The notes: generated by a model not told the origin, from the letters alone. A stretch of DNA of 32,681 nt from UBA1234 sp964400015 (GCA_964400015.1 CAYNRR010000016.1:1-32681); one strand, 5' to 3'; positions 1 through 9,502 are shown, counted from the stretch's first letter. Numbers and translations: made by a program.

Positions 1-2
1 AC

Positions 3-137
3 GGAAAAATATCAGCGGAAATGGCAAAAATACATGCAGAAACAGAGTTTGAAAAGTATAGAATTGTACAAGATCAAATTTATGTATCAGATTTTGATGA
101 ACTACTTTTAAATACAAAAAGAATAGAAGAGAAATAA
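3..137 (+). CDS. RhuM-family (virulence RhuM / Fic-DOC associated) protein, C-terminal fragment
   Basis: Only the last 44 codons are in the window; the gene enters from the left edge and stops at a TAA ending at 137. The tail contains ISAEMAKIHAETEFEKYRIV followed by a conserved-looking QDQIYVSDFDELL stretch. This matches my memory of the C-terminus of RhuM-family proteins (a phosphorylase-like HTH/accessory family often found near restriction or mobile genes), where an E(Y/F)EK(Y/F)R-x-x-QD block precedes SDFD. Function of RhuM is not established. The rest of the protein is outside the window, so domain content cannot be checked. It suggests that an accessory region borders the window on the left. 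Confidence 0.6.
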   Translation, partial: GKISAEMAKIHAETEFEKYRIVQDQIYVSDFDELLLNTKRIEEK

Positions 138-386
138 AATAATAGGAAATTTTATATATTATGACCACAAAAACGGATAAACCTTTAAATATAAAGGAAA
201 ACATAGACTTTTGAAAAGTGCTAAAATCTCAGCTTTTGCAAATAAAAACAGACTCCAAATGTAGTTATATCAAGAACTTTAAGGAGTAATGTCAGGGTAC
301 ATAACTTTCAGCAGTTAAATAGGAAGAACCCAGAAGAAGATAGGTATATTAAACAAATAAAGAAAGAGATGTAAAAAGGAGTAAAT
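138..386 (+). other. Non-coding gap with apparent gene debris
   Basis: No intact gene lies here. Two short stretches look more like decayed protein than random AT-rich DNA: a 17-codon reading from an ATG at 161, and a frame from about 246 to a TAA at 372-374 with a protein-like composition (reads ISRTLRSNVRVHNFQQL followed by a charged tail). I recognise neither. They may be remnants of an accessory gene next to the RhuM-like gene. The last bases contain the AAGGAG ribosome binding site of the next gene. Confidence 0.3.
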
Positions 387-1046
387 ATGGTAGAAGATTA
401 TATAGAACAGCTTCGTCCTTATGTACTTGAATTATTTGAAAAAGATTCAAGTGGACATGATATGGGACATCTAGAAAGAACGGTAAGAAATGCACTATAT
501 ATACAAGAAAAAGAAGGTGGCGATAGAGTTGTAGTAGGTATTGCAGCTTTTCTTCATGATATACATAGAATAATGCAAAATGAAACAGGTATGTTTGTTT
601 CACCAAAAGATTCTTTAAAAACAGTAAGAAAGATTTTGAAGAATGTTGATTTGACTCAAGAACAAATTGATAAAATATGTTATTGCATAGAATTTCACGA
701 GGAATATAATTGGAACAAAAATAATGTAACTGATTTAAATACATGGATACTTCAAGATGCAGACAATCTTGAAGCCATTGGTGCAATAGGTGTTGCACGT
801 GCGTTTGTATATGGAGGTGCTCATAAAATTGAAATGTATGATGAAGCGATACCGTTAAATGAAAAAGAAGATTTTATCGAAGCTTTAGGAGATAACGAAA
901 GTACAATTCATCATTTTTATCACAAATTGTTTAAACTTGGAGATTACATGAATACACAAACAGCTAAAGAAATGGCGAAAAAAAGAATTGATTTTATGAA
1001 AGAATTTACAGAGGTTTTCTTTGATGAATGGAAAGGAATTAGATGA
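387..1046 (+). CDS. HD-domain metal-dependent phosphohydrolase (YedJ-like)
   Basis: The 219-aa protein carries a complete HD signature: H24 in SGHDMGHLERT, the H57-D58 pair in AAFLHDIHR, and a downstream acidic site in LQDADNLEAIGA (about D124). This order (H...HD...D) is that of single-domain HD phosphohydrolases that bind a divalent metal pair and hydrolyse phosphoester bonds, often of nucleotides. The arrangement with DADNLEAIGAIG is typical of the YedJ-like subgroup. The substrate cannot be read from the sequence. The start is fixed by an AAGGAG site about 7 bases upstream. The stop codon overlaps the ATG of the TetR gene (ATGA), so the two are translationally coupled and the regulator may control its partner. 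Confidence 0.8.
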   Translation: MVEDYIEQLRPYVLELFEKDSSGHDMGHLERTVRNALYIQEKEGGDRVVVGIAAFLHDIHRIMQNETGMFVSPKDSLKTVRKILKNVDLTQEQIDKICYCIEFHEEYNWNKNNVTDLNTWILQDADNLEAIGAIGVARAFVYGGAHKIEMYDEAIPLNEKEDFIEALGDNESTIHHFYHKLFKLGDYMNTQTAKEMAKKRIDFMKEFTEVFFDEWKGIR

Positions 1047-1615
1047 ACAGTACTAAAAGAAGAATTTTTAATACAGCAATAAAAATATTTTCGGATAAAG
1101 GTTATGACAATTCAAGTATAGAGGAAATAACGGCAGTTGCTGGTGTAGCAAAAGGTTCGTTGTATTATCATTTTTCCAAGAAAGAAGATATATTTGATCT
1201 ACTTTTAGAAGAGGGATTTAAACTTTTAAGAAATAATATAGAATTAAAAACAAAGAATTGTAAAAATGCTATCGAAAAAATAGAGGCTATACTTTTAATT
1301 CAAATAAAAGTAACAGTGAAATATGAAGAATTTTTAAATGTTGTATTTTCTCAAATATGGGGCGAAGAAGAAAAAAATAAAAAGTGTAAAAAAGCAGTGT
1401 TTGATTATATAAAAATTATTGAGGATGTAGTTAAAGAAGGAATAGAAAATGGTGAAATTTATCCAGGAGATGTTGAAGCAATCGCTTCTGGAGTTTTTGG
1501 AACAACATGTTCTAGTCTAATTTATCGTTTAAAGAAAAATAGAAATGTTACGGTTGAAGAAATTTACAATGGCTTTAAAAACACTGTAATTAGTGCACTT
1601 TTGATAAATGATTAA
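1043..1615 (+). CDS. TetR/AcrR-family transcriptional regulator
   Basis: The 190-aa protein has the classic N-terminal TetR helix-turn-helix at residues about 5-52: IFNTAIKIFSDKGYDNSSIE, then a GVAKGSLYYHFSKKEDIF recognition helix region. The C-terminal ligand-binding half (about 70-190) is helical and has no recognisable specificity. It overlaps the upstream HD hydrolase gene by four bases and precedes polA by 24 bases. TetR proteins are usually repressors released by a small ligand; the ligand and target are unknown here. No clear palindromic operator is visible just upstream of the HD gene. Confidence 0.85.
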   Translation: MNSTKRRIFNTAIKIFSDKGYDNSSIEEITAVAGVAKGSLYYHFSKKEDIFDLLLEEGFKLLRNNIELKTKNCKNAIEKIEAILLIQIKVTVKYEEFLNVVFSQIWGEEEKNKKCKKAVFDYIKIIEDVVKEGIENGEIYPGDVEAIASGVFGTTCSSLIYRLKKNRNVTVEEIYNGFKNTVISALLIND

Positions 1616-1639
1616 ATAGAAATATGAGGATGGTGCAAT

Positions 1640-4270
1640 ATGAAAAAGATAGTTGCTATTGACGGCAATAGTATAATGAACAGAGCATTCTATGGAATAA
1701 TGAATTCAAAGATGCTTATGGCTGCAGATGGAACTTTTACAAATGCAATATTTGGATTTTTATCAATATTATTAAAATTATTAAATGAAGAAAATCCAGA
1801 TTATATATGTGTTGCATTCGATTTAAAAGCTCCTACATTTAGACATAAAAGATATGATGGCTATAAAGCTACTCGAAAAGGAATGCCAGACGAACTTCGT
1901 GTACAAATGCCTATTATAAAAGAAATATTAAGAGCAATGAACATAACTGTACTTGAACTTGAAGGTTATGAGGCTGATGATATCTTGGGAACAGTTGCTA
2001 AATATGGTGAGGACAACGATATAAATGTATTACTTTTAACAGGAGATAGAGATGCACTTCAACTTTCATCAGATAAAGTAACTGTTAGAATTCCAACAAC
2101 AAGAATGAGAAAAACAGAAAGTACAGATTATACTCCAGAAGTTATCAAAGAAAAATTTGGAATAGAACCAATTGAATTTATACAAATAAAAGGATTGATG
2201 GGTGATACATCGGATAATATTCCAGGTGTTCCAGGTGTTGGTGAAAAAACAGCATTTTCACTTATTACAAAATATCATAATATAGATAAAATATATGGCG
2301 AATTGGATTTGGGTAATGAAGTTGAAGGTGTTAAAGGAAAACTAAAAGAAAAGTTAGTTGCTAACAAAGATTTAGCATATTTATCACGAGAGTTAGGTAC
2401 TATTTATAGAGAGGTACCTATAGATTTTAATGAAATAGATATTTCAAGAAAAGAATTCAATAATGATGAGCTATACAATCTGTTTGTTAAGCTACAATTA
2501 AAATCATTTATTGAAAAATTAAATCTTACAGCAGGAAATGTAGAAGAGGGAAAAACATCAAATATAGAAAATGAAGAAATTTTGGAAAAATCTTTTGAGG
2601 AGCTTGAATTAGAAAATATAAAAGAAATTTCATATTATTTTGAAAATAATGTACTTACAATATATGATGGAAAATATGTATATCAAAAGGAAGCACCATC
2701 AGATTTAGAATTGAAAAAGATTTTTGAAAGTGATGTTTTGAAAATTGGATACAACGAAAAAGTGGATTATTTAAAACTTAAAGCTAAAAGCATAGATGTA
2801 AAGAATATGATGTTTGATTTGATGGTTGCTGCATATCTTTTGAATCCATCAAAATCAACATATAAACTAGATGATTTGATATTTGAAACACTTGGAATTT
2901 TAAATGATTCAAATGAAAATACTGGAAATGTTCAATTAACTTTTGATGCTTTTATGCCACAAAAATCTAATGCTGAAGAAGATAAAAAGTATGCAAAATA
3001 TATTTTCTTATGCAAAGAAAAATATGAAAAAGAACTTAAAGATAATAATGAATATGACTTGTTTGTAGATGTTGAAATGCCACTTATGAGAGTACTTGCA
3101 GAGATGGAATATGAAGGTGTTTTGGTAGATAAAAATATGCTTGATGAATATTCTGTATCATTAAGCCAAAAAGTTAGTACCCTAACTAATGAAATATATA
3201 AAATCGCAGATATGGAATTTAATATAAATTCTCCAAAGCAATTAGGAGAAGTTTTATTTGAAAAACTAAATCTTCCAGTTGTTAAAAAAACAAAAAGTGG
3301 CTATTCAACAGATAGTGACGTGCTAGAAAAATTATTTGATGAACATCCTATTGTTGAAAAAATATTAGAATATAGAACTTTAAGTAAATTAAAAGCAACA
3401 TATGTAGATGGTATGATATCTTTAATAAATCCAACGACTAAAAGAATTCATGCTAAATTTAATCAGACTGTTGCATCTACAGGCAGAATAAGTTGTACAG
3501 AGCCAAATTTGCAAAATATTCCAATAAGGACAGAATTAGGACGTGAGTTAAGAAAAATATTTGTGGCTAAAGATGGCTTTATACTCCTTGATGCCGATTA
3601 TTCGCAAGTTGAACTTAGAGTACTTGCTCATATGTCCGGCGATGAAACAATGATAAATGCTTTTAACGATGGAGATGACATTCATGCAATCACTGCATCG
3701 CAAGTTTTCAACGTCCCAATAGATGAAGTTACTAAACAAATGAGAAGTGAAGCAAAAGCAGTTAATTTTGGAATAGTTTATGGAATAAGTGATTTCGGAC
3801 TTGCAACTAATATTCATACTTCTAGAAAAAAAGCAAAAATGTATATAGAAAAGTATTTTGAAACATATCCAAAAATTAAAGAATATATGGATAATTCGGT
3901 TGCTAATTGTAAAGAAAAAGGTTACGTTGAAACTTTATGGGGAAGAAGACGTTATGTTCCAGAAATAAATTCAAACAATTATAATGTTAGACAGTTTGGT
4001 GAACGTGTAGCAATGAACGCACCAATCCAGGGCACTGCAGCTGATATTATAAAAGTTGCAATGGTAAATATAGAAAAAGAACTTCGTGAAAAAAAATATG
4101 AATCAAAATTGATTTTACAAGTACATGACGAACTTGTAATTGAAACGAAAATTGAAGAATTAGAAGAAGTAAAAGAGATATTAGTTAGAAATATGCAAAA
4201 TGTAATAAAATTATCTGTAGAGTTAAGAGCAGATGCAAATGTTGGAAAAACTTGGTATGAAGCACACTAG
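1640..4270 (+). CDS. polA: DNA polymerase I
   Basis: This 876-aa protein has the full PolA architecture. Residues 1-290 are the 5'-3' flap exonuclease, with AIDGNSIMNRAFYG at the start, the EADDILGT and TGDRDALQL metal sites and GVPGVGEKTA as helix-hairpin-helix. Residues about 300-470 are a 3'-5' exonuclease-like domain without the first DxE catalytic motif, so proofreading is probably absent, as in Bacillus and Taq PolA. Residues about 480-876 are the polymerase: motif A DADYSQVELR (D651, D653), motif B RSEAKAVNFGIVYG (about 701-714), motif C VHDE (828-831). It fills gaps and removes RNA primers in replication and repair. A GAGGATGG ribosome binding site precedes the ATG. Confidence 0.97.
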   Translation: MKKIVAIDGNSIMNRAFYGIMNSKMLMAADGTFTNAIFGFLSILLKLLNEENPDYICVAFDLKAPTFRHKRYDGYKATRKGMPDELRVQMPIIKEILRAMNITVLELEGYEADDILGTVAKYGEDNDINVLLLTGDRDALQLSSDKVTVRIPTTRMRKTESTDYTPEVIKEKFGIEPIEFIQIKGLMGDTSDNIPGVPGVGEKTAFSLITKYHNIDKIYGELDLGNEVEGVKGKLKEKLVANKDLAYLSRELGTIYREVPIDFNEIDISRKEFNNDELYNLFVKLQLKSFIEKLNLTAGNVEEGKTSNIENEEILEKSFEELELENIKEISYYFENNVLTIYDGKYVYQKEAPSDLELKKIFESDVLKIGYNEKVDYLKLKAKSIDVKNMMFDLMVAAYLLNPSKSTYKLDDLIFETLGILNDSNENTGNVQLTFDAFMPQKSNAEEDKKYAKYIFLCKEKYEKELKDNNEYDLFVDVEMPLMRVLAEMEYEGVLVDKNMLDEYSVSLSQKVSTLTNEIYKIADMEFNINSPKQLGEVLFEKLNLPVVKKTKSGYSTDSDVLEKLFDEHPIVEKILEYRTLSKLKATYVDGMISLINPTTKRIHAKFNQTVASTGRISCTEPNLQNIPIRTELGRELRKIFVAKDGFILLDADYSQVELRVLAHMSGDETMINAFNDGDDIHAITASQVFNVPIDEVTKQMRSEAKAVNFGIVYGISDFGLATNIHTSRKKAKMYIEKYFETYPKIKEYMDNSVANCKEKGYVETLWGRRRYVPEINSNNYNVRQFGERVAMNAPIQGTAADIIKVAMVNIEKELREKKYESKLILQVHDELVIETKIEELEEVKEILVRNMQNVIKLSVELRADANVGKTWYEAH

Positions 4271-4366
4271 AGTCGCTAAAATGCCAATAAGTTTCATAAT
4301 AGGACTACCCAAAATTGAATTTTTATGATAAAATCGTCAAAGAAAATAATTAAAGGAGGAATTTTG

Positions 4367-5098
4367 ATGTCAGGACATTCAAAATGGAACAATATCAAAA
4401 ATAAAAAAGAAAAATCAGATGCACAAAGAGGAAAGATTTTTACAAAATTAGGTAGAGAAATCTTAGTTGCAGTAAAAGAAGGTGGTCCTGATCCTGCCGG
4501 AAACTCAAAACTTCGTGATGTTATAGCTAAATGTAAAGCAAATAACATGCCAAATGATAATATAGAAAGAAGTATAAAAAAAGCAGCTGGAGATGGAAAT
4601 TCAGCTAATTATGAAGATATAACTTATGAAGGCTATGGCCCAAATGGTGTTGCTGTAATGATAGAAGCAATGACAGATAACAGAAACAGAACAGCTGGAG
4701 ATGTAAGACATATTCTAGACAAGTTTGGTGGAAACCTTGGTACTAACGGAAGCGTTAGTTGGATGTTTGATAAAAAGGGTGTAATTATAATAGAAAAATC
4801 ATCAACTAAAATGTCTGAAGATGAACTTATGTTAGAAGTTATTGAAGCAGGAGCTGAAAACTTTGAAGCAGATGAAGAGTTTTACGAAATTACAACTGCT
4901 CCAGATGATTTTTCAACTGTAAGAGAATATTTGGAAGGAAAAGGTATTACATATCTTGAAGCAGAAGTAAAAATGGTTCCACAAAATTATATGGCAATAG
5001 ATGATGAAGATGGTAAAAAGAAGATGGGACTAATTATAGAAAAACTAGAAGAATTAGACGACGTGCAAGAAATATGGCATAATTGGGATGAAGAATAG
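4367..5098 (+). CDS. yebC: YebC/TACO1-family translation or transcription factor
   Basis: The 243-aa protein starts with the family hallmark MSGHSKWNNIK and continues with RGKIFTKLGREI and a GGNLGTNGSVSWMF block, typical of YebC/PmpR/TACO1. The length is normal for the family (about 240-250). Members were annotated as transcriptional regulators; more recent work links several to efficient translation of proline-rich stretches. An ATG further upstream in the same frame (4325) exists, but the start at 4367 is preferred because AAAGGAGG lies at 4352-4359 and because the family begins with MSGHSKW. It is followed nine bases later by a small membrane protein gene, likely cotranscribed. Confidence 0.95.
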   Translation: MSGHSKWNNIKNKKEKSDAQRGKIFTKLGREILVAVKEGGPDPAGNSKLRDVIAKCKANNMPNDNIERSIKKAAGDGNSANYEDITYEGYGPNGVAVMIEAMTDNRNRTAGDVRHILDKFGGNLGTNGSVSWMFDKKGVIIIEKSSTKMSEDELMLEVIEAGAENFEADEEFYEITTAPDDFSTVREYLEGKGITYLEAEVKMVPQNYMAIDDEDGKKKMGLIIEKLEELDDVQEIWHNWDEE

Positions 5099-5107
5099 GA
5101 GAACAGA

Positions 5108-5416
5108 ATGTTAATAGTAGACTATACAAATACAATTGTTTTAGTAATTGTAGTTATCTTTTTTGTAACAATGAATATAATTGGTTTTGTAAAGAAAAAA
5201 GCATGGTATATAATGACATCGGTACTAATAAATATTACTATGTTTATACTCCATGTACTACTAGATGAGGCATTAGGTAAAGAGGCTTTAATGTTTAATG
5301 CAAGAATTGATTTTATTGCTCTTGCAGTAAATGTACCGTTACTTTTAGTTGTAGACGAAATTGAAACCCGTCGCGCACTAATTAAAAATGTTTTTGAAAA
5401 CAAATATAAAAAATAG
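5108..5416 (+). CDS. Small integral membrane protein of unknown function
   Basis: A 102-aa hydrophobic protein that I do not recognise. Three membrane segments are visible: about residues 8-29 (IVLVIVVIFFVTMNIIGFV), 33-53 and 66-84 (FIALAVNVPLLLVVDEI runs into the third). The last 20 residues are charged and probably cytoplasmic. A GGAG ribosome binding site lies 6-9 bases upstream of the ATG. It sits directly behind yebC and ahead of a strong terminator, so it is the last gene of the polA-yebC side of the block. Confidence 0.7.
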   Translation: MLIVDYTNTIVLVIVVIFFVTMNIIGFVKKKAWYIMTSVLINITMFILHVLLDEALGKEALMFNARIDFIALAVNVPLLLVVDEIETRRALIKNVFENKYKK

Positions 5417-5423
5417 TAACAAG

Positions 5424-5453
5424 AGCTGCCATTTAACTATTGGCAGCTTTTTG
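5424..5453 (+). terminator. Rho-independent terminator after the yebC-downstream gene
   Basis: A perfect 8-bp stem AGCTGCCA / TGGCAGCT with a 9-base loop is followed by TTTTT. It separates the upstream genes from the HAD-dtd-tex-ysxC group. Confidence 0.9.
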
Positions 5454-5490
5454 TTAACTTTTTTTGAAGTCACATAAAGGAGGTTATCTT

Positions 5491-6189
5491 ATGGCAGATA
5501 AGCATTTATTTTTTGATATGGATGATACACTAATAAAGTGTTCAGGATATTTTTATGATGTTGAAGACATTGTCGCAAATAAAATATTAGAATATACAAA
5601 TCAATACACTTTTGAAGAAATAAAATCTATGTTTAATGAAAAACAAATATCGAATATAGAAGAGCATGGCTATGGCCCAGATAATTTCAAATATTCGCTA
5701 ATGCAAGTTGGAAGCGAAGTTATAGGGTATAACTTTTTTAAAGATGGCCTAGCTGAATTTATTTCTGAGACAGCACAAGTATTATATGATTCTCCAATTG
5801 AACTAATAGATGGTGTTGAAGAAACAATAAAGTATTTACATGACAAAGGATATGATATGCACATAATAACTAAAGGCTCTGTAAAAGTTCAAACTGATAG
5901 ATTAGAGCGACTTCCAATACGTAGTTATTTTAAAAATCATTATATTGTAAAACATAAATTGAAAAGTGACTATGAAGAAATATTAAAATCGTGTAAACTA
6001 GAAGCAGACAAATGTTTTATGATAGGAAATAGTCCTAAAGGTGATATAAACGAGGCTAAACTTGCTGGATTAAATACTATATTTATTCCTAATGACCAAA
6101 CATGGTCGCTAGAAGATGAAGCTATAAGTGAAGCGTTACCAAAAACATTTAAATTAGAAAGTATAGTTGAAATGAAAAATGTACTTTAA
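5491..6189 (+). CDS. HAD-superfamily hydrolase
   Basis: The 232-aa protein has the HAD motifs in order: motif I FFDMDDTL with nucleophile D9 and acid/base D11, motif II threonine in HIITKGS, a conserved lysine before motif III, and motif III GNSPKGDINEAKLAG. A helical cap of about 80 residues lies between motifs I and II, as in HAD subfamily IA phosphatases. The substrate is unknown. The start is ATG 5491 behind AAAGGAGG (5476-5483), not the in-frame ATG at 5464. It is the first gene after a terminator and 21 bases ahead of dtd. Confidence 0.85.
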   Translation: MADKHLFFDMDDTLIKCSGYFYDVEDIVANKILEYTNQYTFEEIKSMFNEKQISNIEEHGYGPDNFKYSLMQVGSEVIGYNFFKDGLAEFISETAQVLYDSPIELIDGVEETIKYLHDKGYDMHIITKGSVKVQTDRLERLPIRSYFKNHYIVKHKLKSDYEEILKSCKLEADKCFMIGNSPKGDINEAKLAGLNTIFIPNDQTWSLEDEAISEALPKTFKLESIVEMKNVL

Positions 6190-6210
6190 ACCTTGAGAGG
6201 AAGATTGAAA

Positions 6211-6669
6211 ATGAAAGCTGTTGTACAAAGAGTTAAAGATTCAAGATTAGTTATTGATAATGAATTATTTTCAAGCATAGATAATGGATTACTTGTTTTA
6301 CTAGGTGTTACACATGGCGATACTGAAAATGATGCAAAAGTATTGGCAGAAAAAATTTCAAAGCTTAGAATTTTTGAAGATGAAAACGAAAAGATGAATT
6401 TGTCGGTACAAGACATTAAAGGATCGCTTCATATTGTTTCGCAGTTTACGTTATATGCTGATTCACATCATGGAAATAGACCAAGTTTTATAAATGCTGC
6501 AGAACCTACAAGGGCTAATGAACTATATGAATATTTTGTTAAATATTGCAGAGAAAACATTGGGATAAATGTGGCAACAGGTTCTTTTGGTGCATCAATG
6601 CAAGTTTCTTTTACAAATTGTGGACCTGTTACAATCATTTTAGAATGTGTTAATGGCAAGATTTTATAG
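6211..6669 (+). CDS. dtd: D-aminoacyl-tRNA deacylase
   Basis: The 152-aa protein opens with MKAVVQRV and carries both active-site motifs of DTD: SQFTLYAD (the SQxTL threonine/serine motif) and a C-terminal NCGPVTI (the GP cis-peptide motif). DTD hydrolyses D-aminoacyl-tRNA and glycyl-tRNA(Ala), recycling mischarged tRNA. Its length agrees with the family (about 145-155 aa). The start at 6211 fits the family and has GAGAGGAAG upstream; the ATG-like start 18 bases earlier would add residues not seen in homologues. It lies between the HAD gene and tex on one likely transcript. Confidence 0.95.
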   Translation: MKAVVQRVKDSRLVIDNELFSSIDNGLLVLLGVTHGDTENDAKVLAEKISKLRIFEDENEKMNLSVQDIKGSLHIVSQFTLYADSHHGNRPSFINAAEPTRANELYEYFVKYCRENIGINVATGSFGASMQVSFTNCGPVTIILECVNGKIL

Positions 6670-6693
6670 TAATCGAATGAAAAGGAGAAAAAG

Positions 6694-8838
6694 ATGAATT
6701 TAATAAATGAAAAACTGGTTAAAGAATTTAATCTAAAACCATTTCAAGTAGAAAATGCAATAAAACTTATTGATGAAGGAAATACAATTCCTTTTATAGC
6801 AAGATACAGAAAAGAAGCAACAGGTGAAATGAGTGATGAACAACTTCGTGATATGTTCGACAGACTTACATATTTAAGAAATCTTGAAAAGAGAAAAGAA
6901 GAAGTTATTCGTTTAATTGATGAACAAGGAAAATTAGACGAAGAACTACAAAACAAAATCTTAAAAAGTGAGACTATGACTGAAGTTGAAGATTTATATA
7001 GACCATATAAACAAAAAAAGAGAACAAGGGCTACAATTGCTAAAGAAAAAGGGCTTGAGCCTCTTGCTTTAATTATTATGGAACAAACAGAAGTTTTTGA
7101 TTTAATTACTAAAGCCAGTGAATTTATTGATGAAGAAAAAGGTGTTACTTCTGCAGAAGAAGCGATTCAAGGTGCAAAAGATATTATTGCAGAAATGATT
7201 TCAGATGTTGCAGAGTACAGAAAAGAAATTAGAAAAATAATTTATGCCAAAGGGCTAATTGCTTCAAAAGCGTCAAAGGAAGAAAAATCAGTTTATGAAA
7301 TGTATTATGATTATTCGGAACCAGTAAATAAAATCCCAAGTCATAGAATATTAGCTATGAACAGAGGCGAAAAGGAAGAATTTTTAAAAGTAAAAATTGA
7401 AGAAACTGACGAAGAAATTATAAATTATTTAAATAAACAAGTTGTTGTTGAAAATAGTCCATACGATGAAGTATTAAAAGAAGTCGTAGAAGATGCTTAC
7501 AAACGTCTTATAAAGCCTTCTGTTGAAAATGAAGTCAGAGGAGAACTAACAGAAGTTGCAGAAGAACAAGCTATAAAAGTGTTTGGACAAAATGCTAAAA
7601 AACTTTTATTACAAGCACCATTAAAAGGATTAACAGTTATGGGATTTGACCCAGCATATAGAACAGGTTGTAAGATAGCAGTAATAGATGAAACAGGAAA
7701 ACTTTTAGCAACAACTACTGTATATCCTACAGAACCACAAAACGATGTGGATGGTGCAAAGAAAAAATTATTAGAACTTATAAACACATATCATATAAAT
7801 ATGATTGCAATAGGCAATGGAACGGCATCGAGAGAGTCTGAAATGTTTGTGGCAGAAATGATAAAAGAAGTAAAACATGATATTTATTATGCAATAGTTA
7901 GTGAAGCAGGTGCTTCGGTTTATTCGGCATCAAAACTTGCAACAGAGGAATATCCTGATATAAATGTTTCTTTGCGTGGAGCTATTTCTATTGCAAGAAG
8001 ACTTCAAGATCCACTTGCTGAATTAGTTAAGATTGATCCAAAAAGCATAGGTGTTGGACAATACCAACATGACGTAAATCAAAAAAGACTAGAAGAAAGT
8101 TTGACAGGAGTAGTTGAAGATGCAGTTAATAGTGTCGGAGTTGACTTGAATACAGCTACACCATCTCTTTTAAAATACGTATCTGGAATTAGCAAAACAG
8201 TAGCAAGTAATATTGTAAAATATAGAGATGAACACGGAAAGTTAGAAAATAGAAAAGAACTTTTAAAAGTTTCAAAATTAGGACCAGCAGCATTTACTCA
8301 ATGTGCAGGTTTCTTAAGAATTACAGATGGCAAAAATCCATTAGATAATACGTCTGTACACCCTGAAAGTTACGAAGCTGCTGAAAAAATTCTTCAAAGT
8401 ATTGGATATAAATCAAGTGATTTAAAAGAAAAACTAGGTGAGGTAAAGGCAAAGCTTTCTACAATTGTACCAGAAAAAATAGCAGGTGAGCTTGAAATTG
8501 GCGTTCCAACAGTGAAAGATATTATAAAAGAACTTCAAAAACCAGGAAGAGATCCTAGAGAAGATATGCCAAAGCCTGTACTTCGTAGTGATGTGCTAAA
8601 ACTTGAAGATTTAACAGAAGGAATGATATTGACAGGAACGGTTCGTAATGTAATTGATTTTGGTGCGTTTGTAGATATTGGTGTGAAAAATGATGGACTA
8701 GTTCATATTTCAGAACTTAGTGAAAAATATGTAAAAAATCCTATGGATGTAGTTTCAGTAGGAGATATTGTAAAAGTTAGAGTTATAAAAATTGACTTGG
8801 AAAAGAAAAAAGTTTCATTATCAATGAAAAATGTATAA
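6694..8838 (+). CDS. tex: Tex-family RNA-binding transcription accessory protein
   Basis: A 714-aa Tex/Spt6-like protein. The N-terminal helical region (about 1-190) contains RYRKEATGEMSDEQLR and YRPYKQKKRTRATIA, both characteristic of Tex. A YqgF/RNase H-like domain begins near residue 316 (GFDPAYRTGCKIAV). Helix-hairpin-helix repeats follow at about 480-560 (GVDLNTATPSLLKYVSGI). An S1 RNA-binding domain ends the protein at about 643-714 (GAFVDIGVKNDGLVHIS). Tex binds nucleic acid and is linked to transcription and RNA turnover. A GGAG ribosome binding site precedes the ATG. The gene is followed by ysxC after 27 bases. Confidence 0.96.
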   Translation: MNLINEKLVKEFNLKPFQVENAIKLIDEGNTIPFIARYRKEATGEMSDEQLRDMFDRLTYLRNLEKRKEEVIRLIDEQGKLDEELQNKILKSETMTEVEDLYRPYKQKKRTRATIAKEKGLEPLALIIMEQTEVFDLITKASEFIDEEKGVTSAEEAIQGAKDIIAEMISDVAEYRKEIRKIIYAKGLIASKASKEEKSVYEMYYDYSEPVNKIPSHRILAMNRGEKEEFLKVKIEETDEEIINYLNKQVVVENSPYDEVLKEVVEDAYKRLIKPSVENEVRGELTEVAEEQAIKVFGQNAKKLLLQAPLKGLTVMGFDPAYRTGCKIAVIDETGKLLATTTVYPTEPQNDVDGAKKKLLELINTYHINMIAIGNGTASRESEMFVAEMIKEVKHDIYYAIVSEAGASVYSASKLATEEYPDINVSLRGAISIARRLQDPLAELVKIDPKSIGVGQYQHDVNQKRLEESLTGVVEDAVNSVGVDLNTATPSLLKYVSGISKTVASNIVKYRDEHGKLENRKELLKVSKLGPAAFTQCAGFLRITDGKNPLDNTSVHPESYEAAEKILQSIGYKSSDLKEKLGEVKAKLSTIVPEKIAGELEIGVPTVKDIIKELQKPGRDPREDMPKPVLRSDVLKLEDLTEGMILTGTVRNVIDFGAFVDIGVKNDGLVHISELSEKYVKNPMDVVSVGDIVKVRVIKIDLEKKKVSLSMKNV

Positions 8839-8865
8839 TGAAAGTTTAAGAAAGGATTGAATAAG

Positions 8866-9456
8866 ATGGTAATAAAAGAACCAAAATTTGAAATTTCTGT
8901 TATGAATAAAGCTCAATATCCAAAAAATAAATTGCCACAAATTGTACTTGCAGGTAAATCTAATGTTGGTAAATCTTCATTTGTTAATACATTAGTAAAT
9001 AGAAAAGCTTTGGCGCGTACAAGTAGTGCCCCTGGTAAGACTAGACAAATAAATTTTTATAATATGGATGAAAAATTTTATTTTGTAGATTTGCCTGGAT
9101 ATGGTTACTCTCAAATGTCAAAGGCTGAGCAGAAAAAAGTTGGAGATTCAATTGAAACATATTTAAGAAATTCAAAGAATATAAATTTAGTTATTTTATT
9201 AGTTGATATAAGACACAATCCAACAGAAAATGATAGAATGATGATGGACTATATAAAAAGTACAGGTCATAGATATATTGTAATTACATCTAAAGCAGAT
9301 AAGATTGCTAAAACAAAAGTACAATCATATGTGGACAATATAGCTGAAATTTTAGATGTTGAGAGTGATTTAATATTCGCTTTTTCTTCAGAAACAAAAT
9401 TTAATAAAGATGTAATATGGGAAGTGATTGAAGAATCACTTTCAATAAGGGATTAG
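8866..9456 (+). CDS. ysxC: Ribosome-biogenesis GTPase YsxC/EngB
   Basis: The 196-aa GTPase has G1 GKSNVGKSS, a G2-region TSSAPGKTRQINFY, G3 DLPGYGYS and a G4 variant TSKADK (usually TKxDK). This set defines the EngB/YihA/YsxC family, which helps assemble the large ribosomal subunit. Start choice: an in-frame TTG at 8857 abuts the AAAGGA site directly, while ATG 8866 lies nine bases behind it, so the ATG is preferred. It is the last gene before a strong bidirectional terminator. Confidence 0.95.
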   Translation: MVIKEPKFEISVMNKAQYPKNKLPQIVLAGKSNVGKSSFVNTLVNRKALARTSSAPGKTRQINFYNMDEKFYFVDLPGYGYSQMSKAEQKKVGDSIETYLRNSKNINLVILLVDIRHNPTENDRMMMDYIKSTGHRYIVITSKADKIAKTKVQSYVDNIAEILDVESDLIFAFSSETKFNKDVIWEVIEESLSIRD

Positions 9457-9460
9457 AAAT

Positions 9461-9492
9461 AAAATCTCCAGTTCAAAAGAACTGGAGATTTT
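9461..9492. terminator. Bidirectional terminator between ysxC and the FtsH-like gene
   Basis: A perfect 14-bp stem (arms 9461-9474 and 9479-9492) with a 4-base loop, AT-rich at its base, gives T-runs on both strands. It serves ysxC on the plus strand and the convergent protease gene on the minus strand. Confidence 0.9.
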
Positions 9493-9502
9493 TATTAAAG
9501 TA

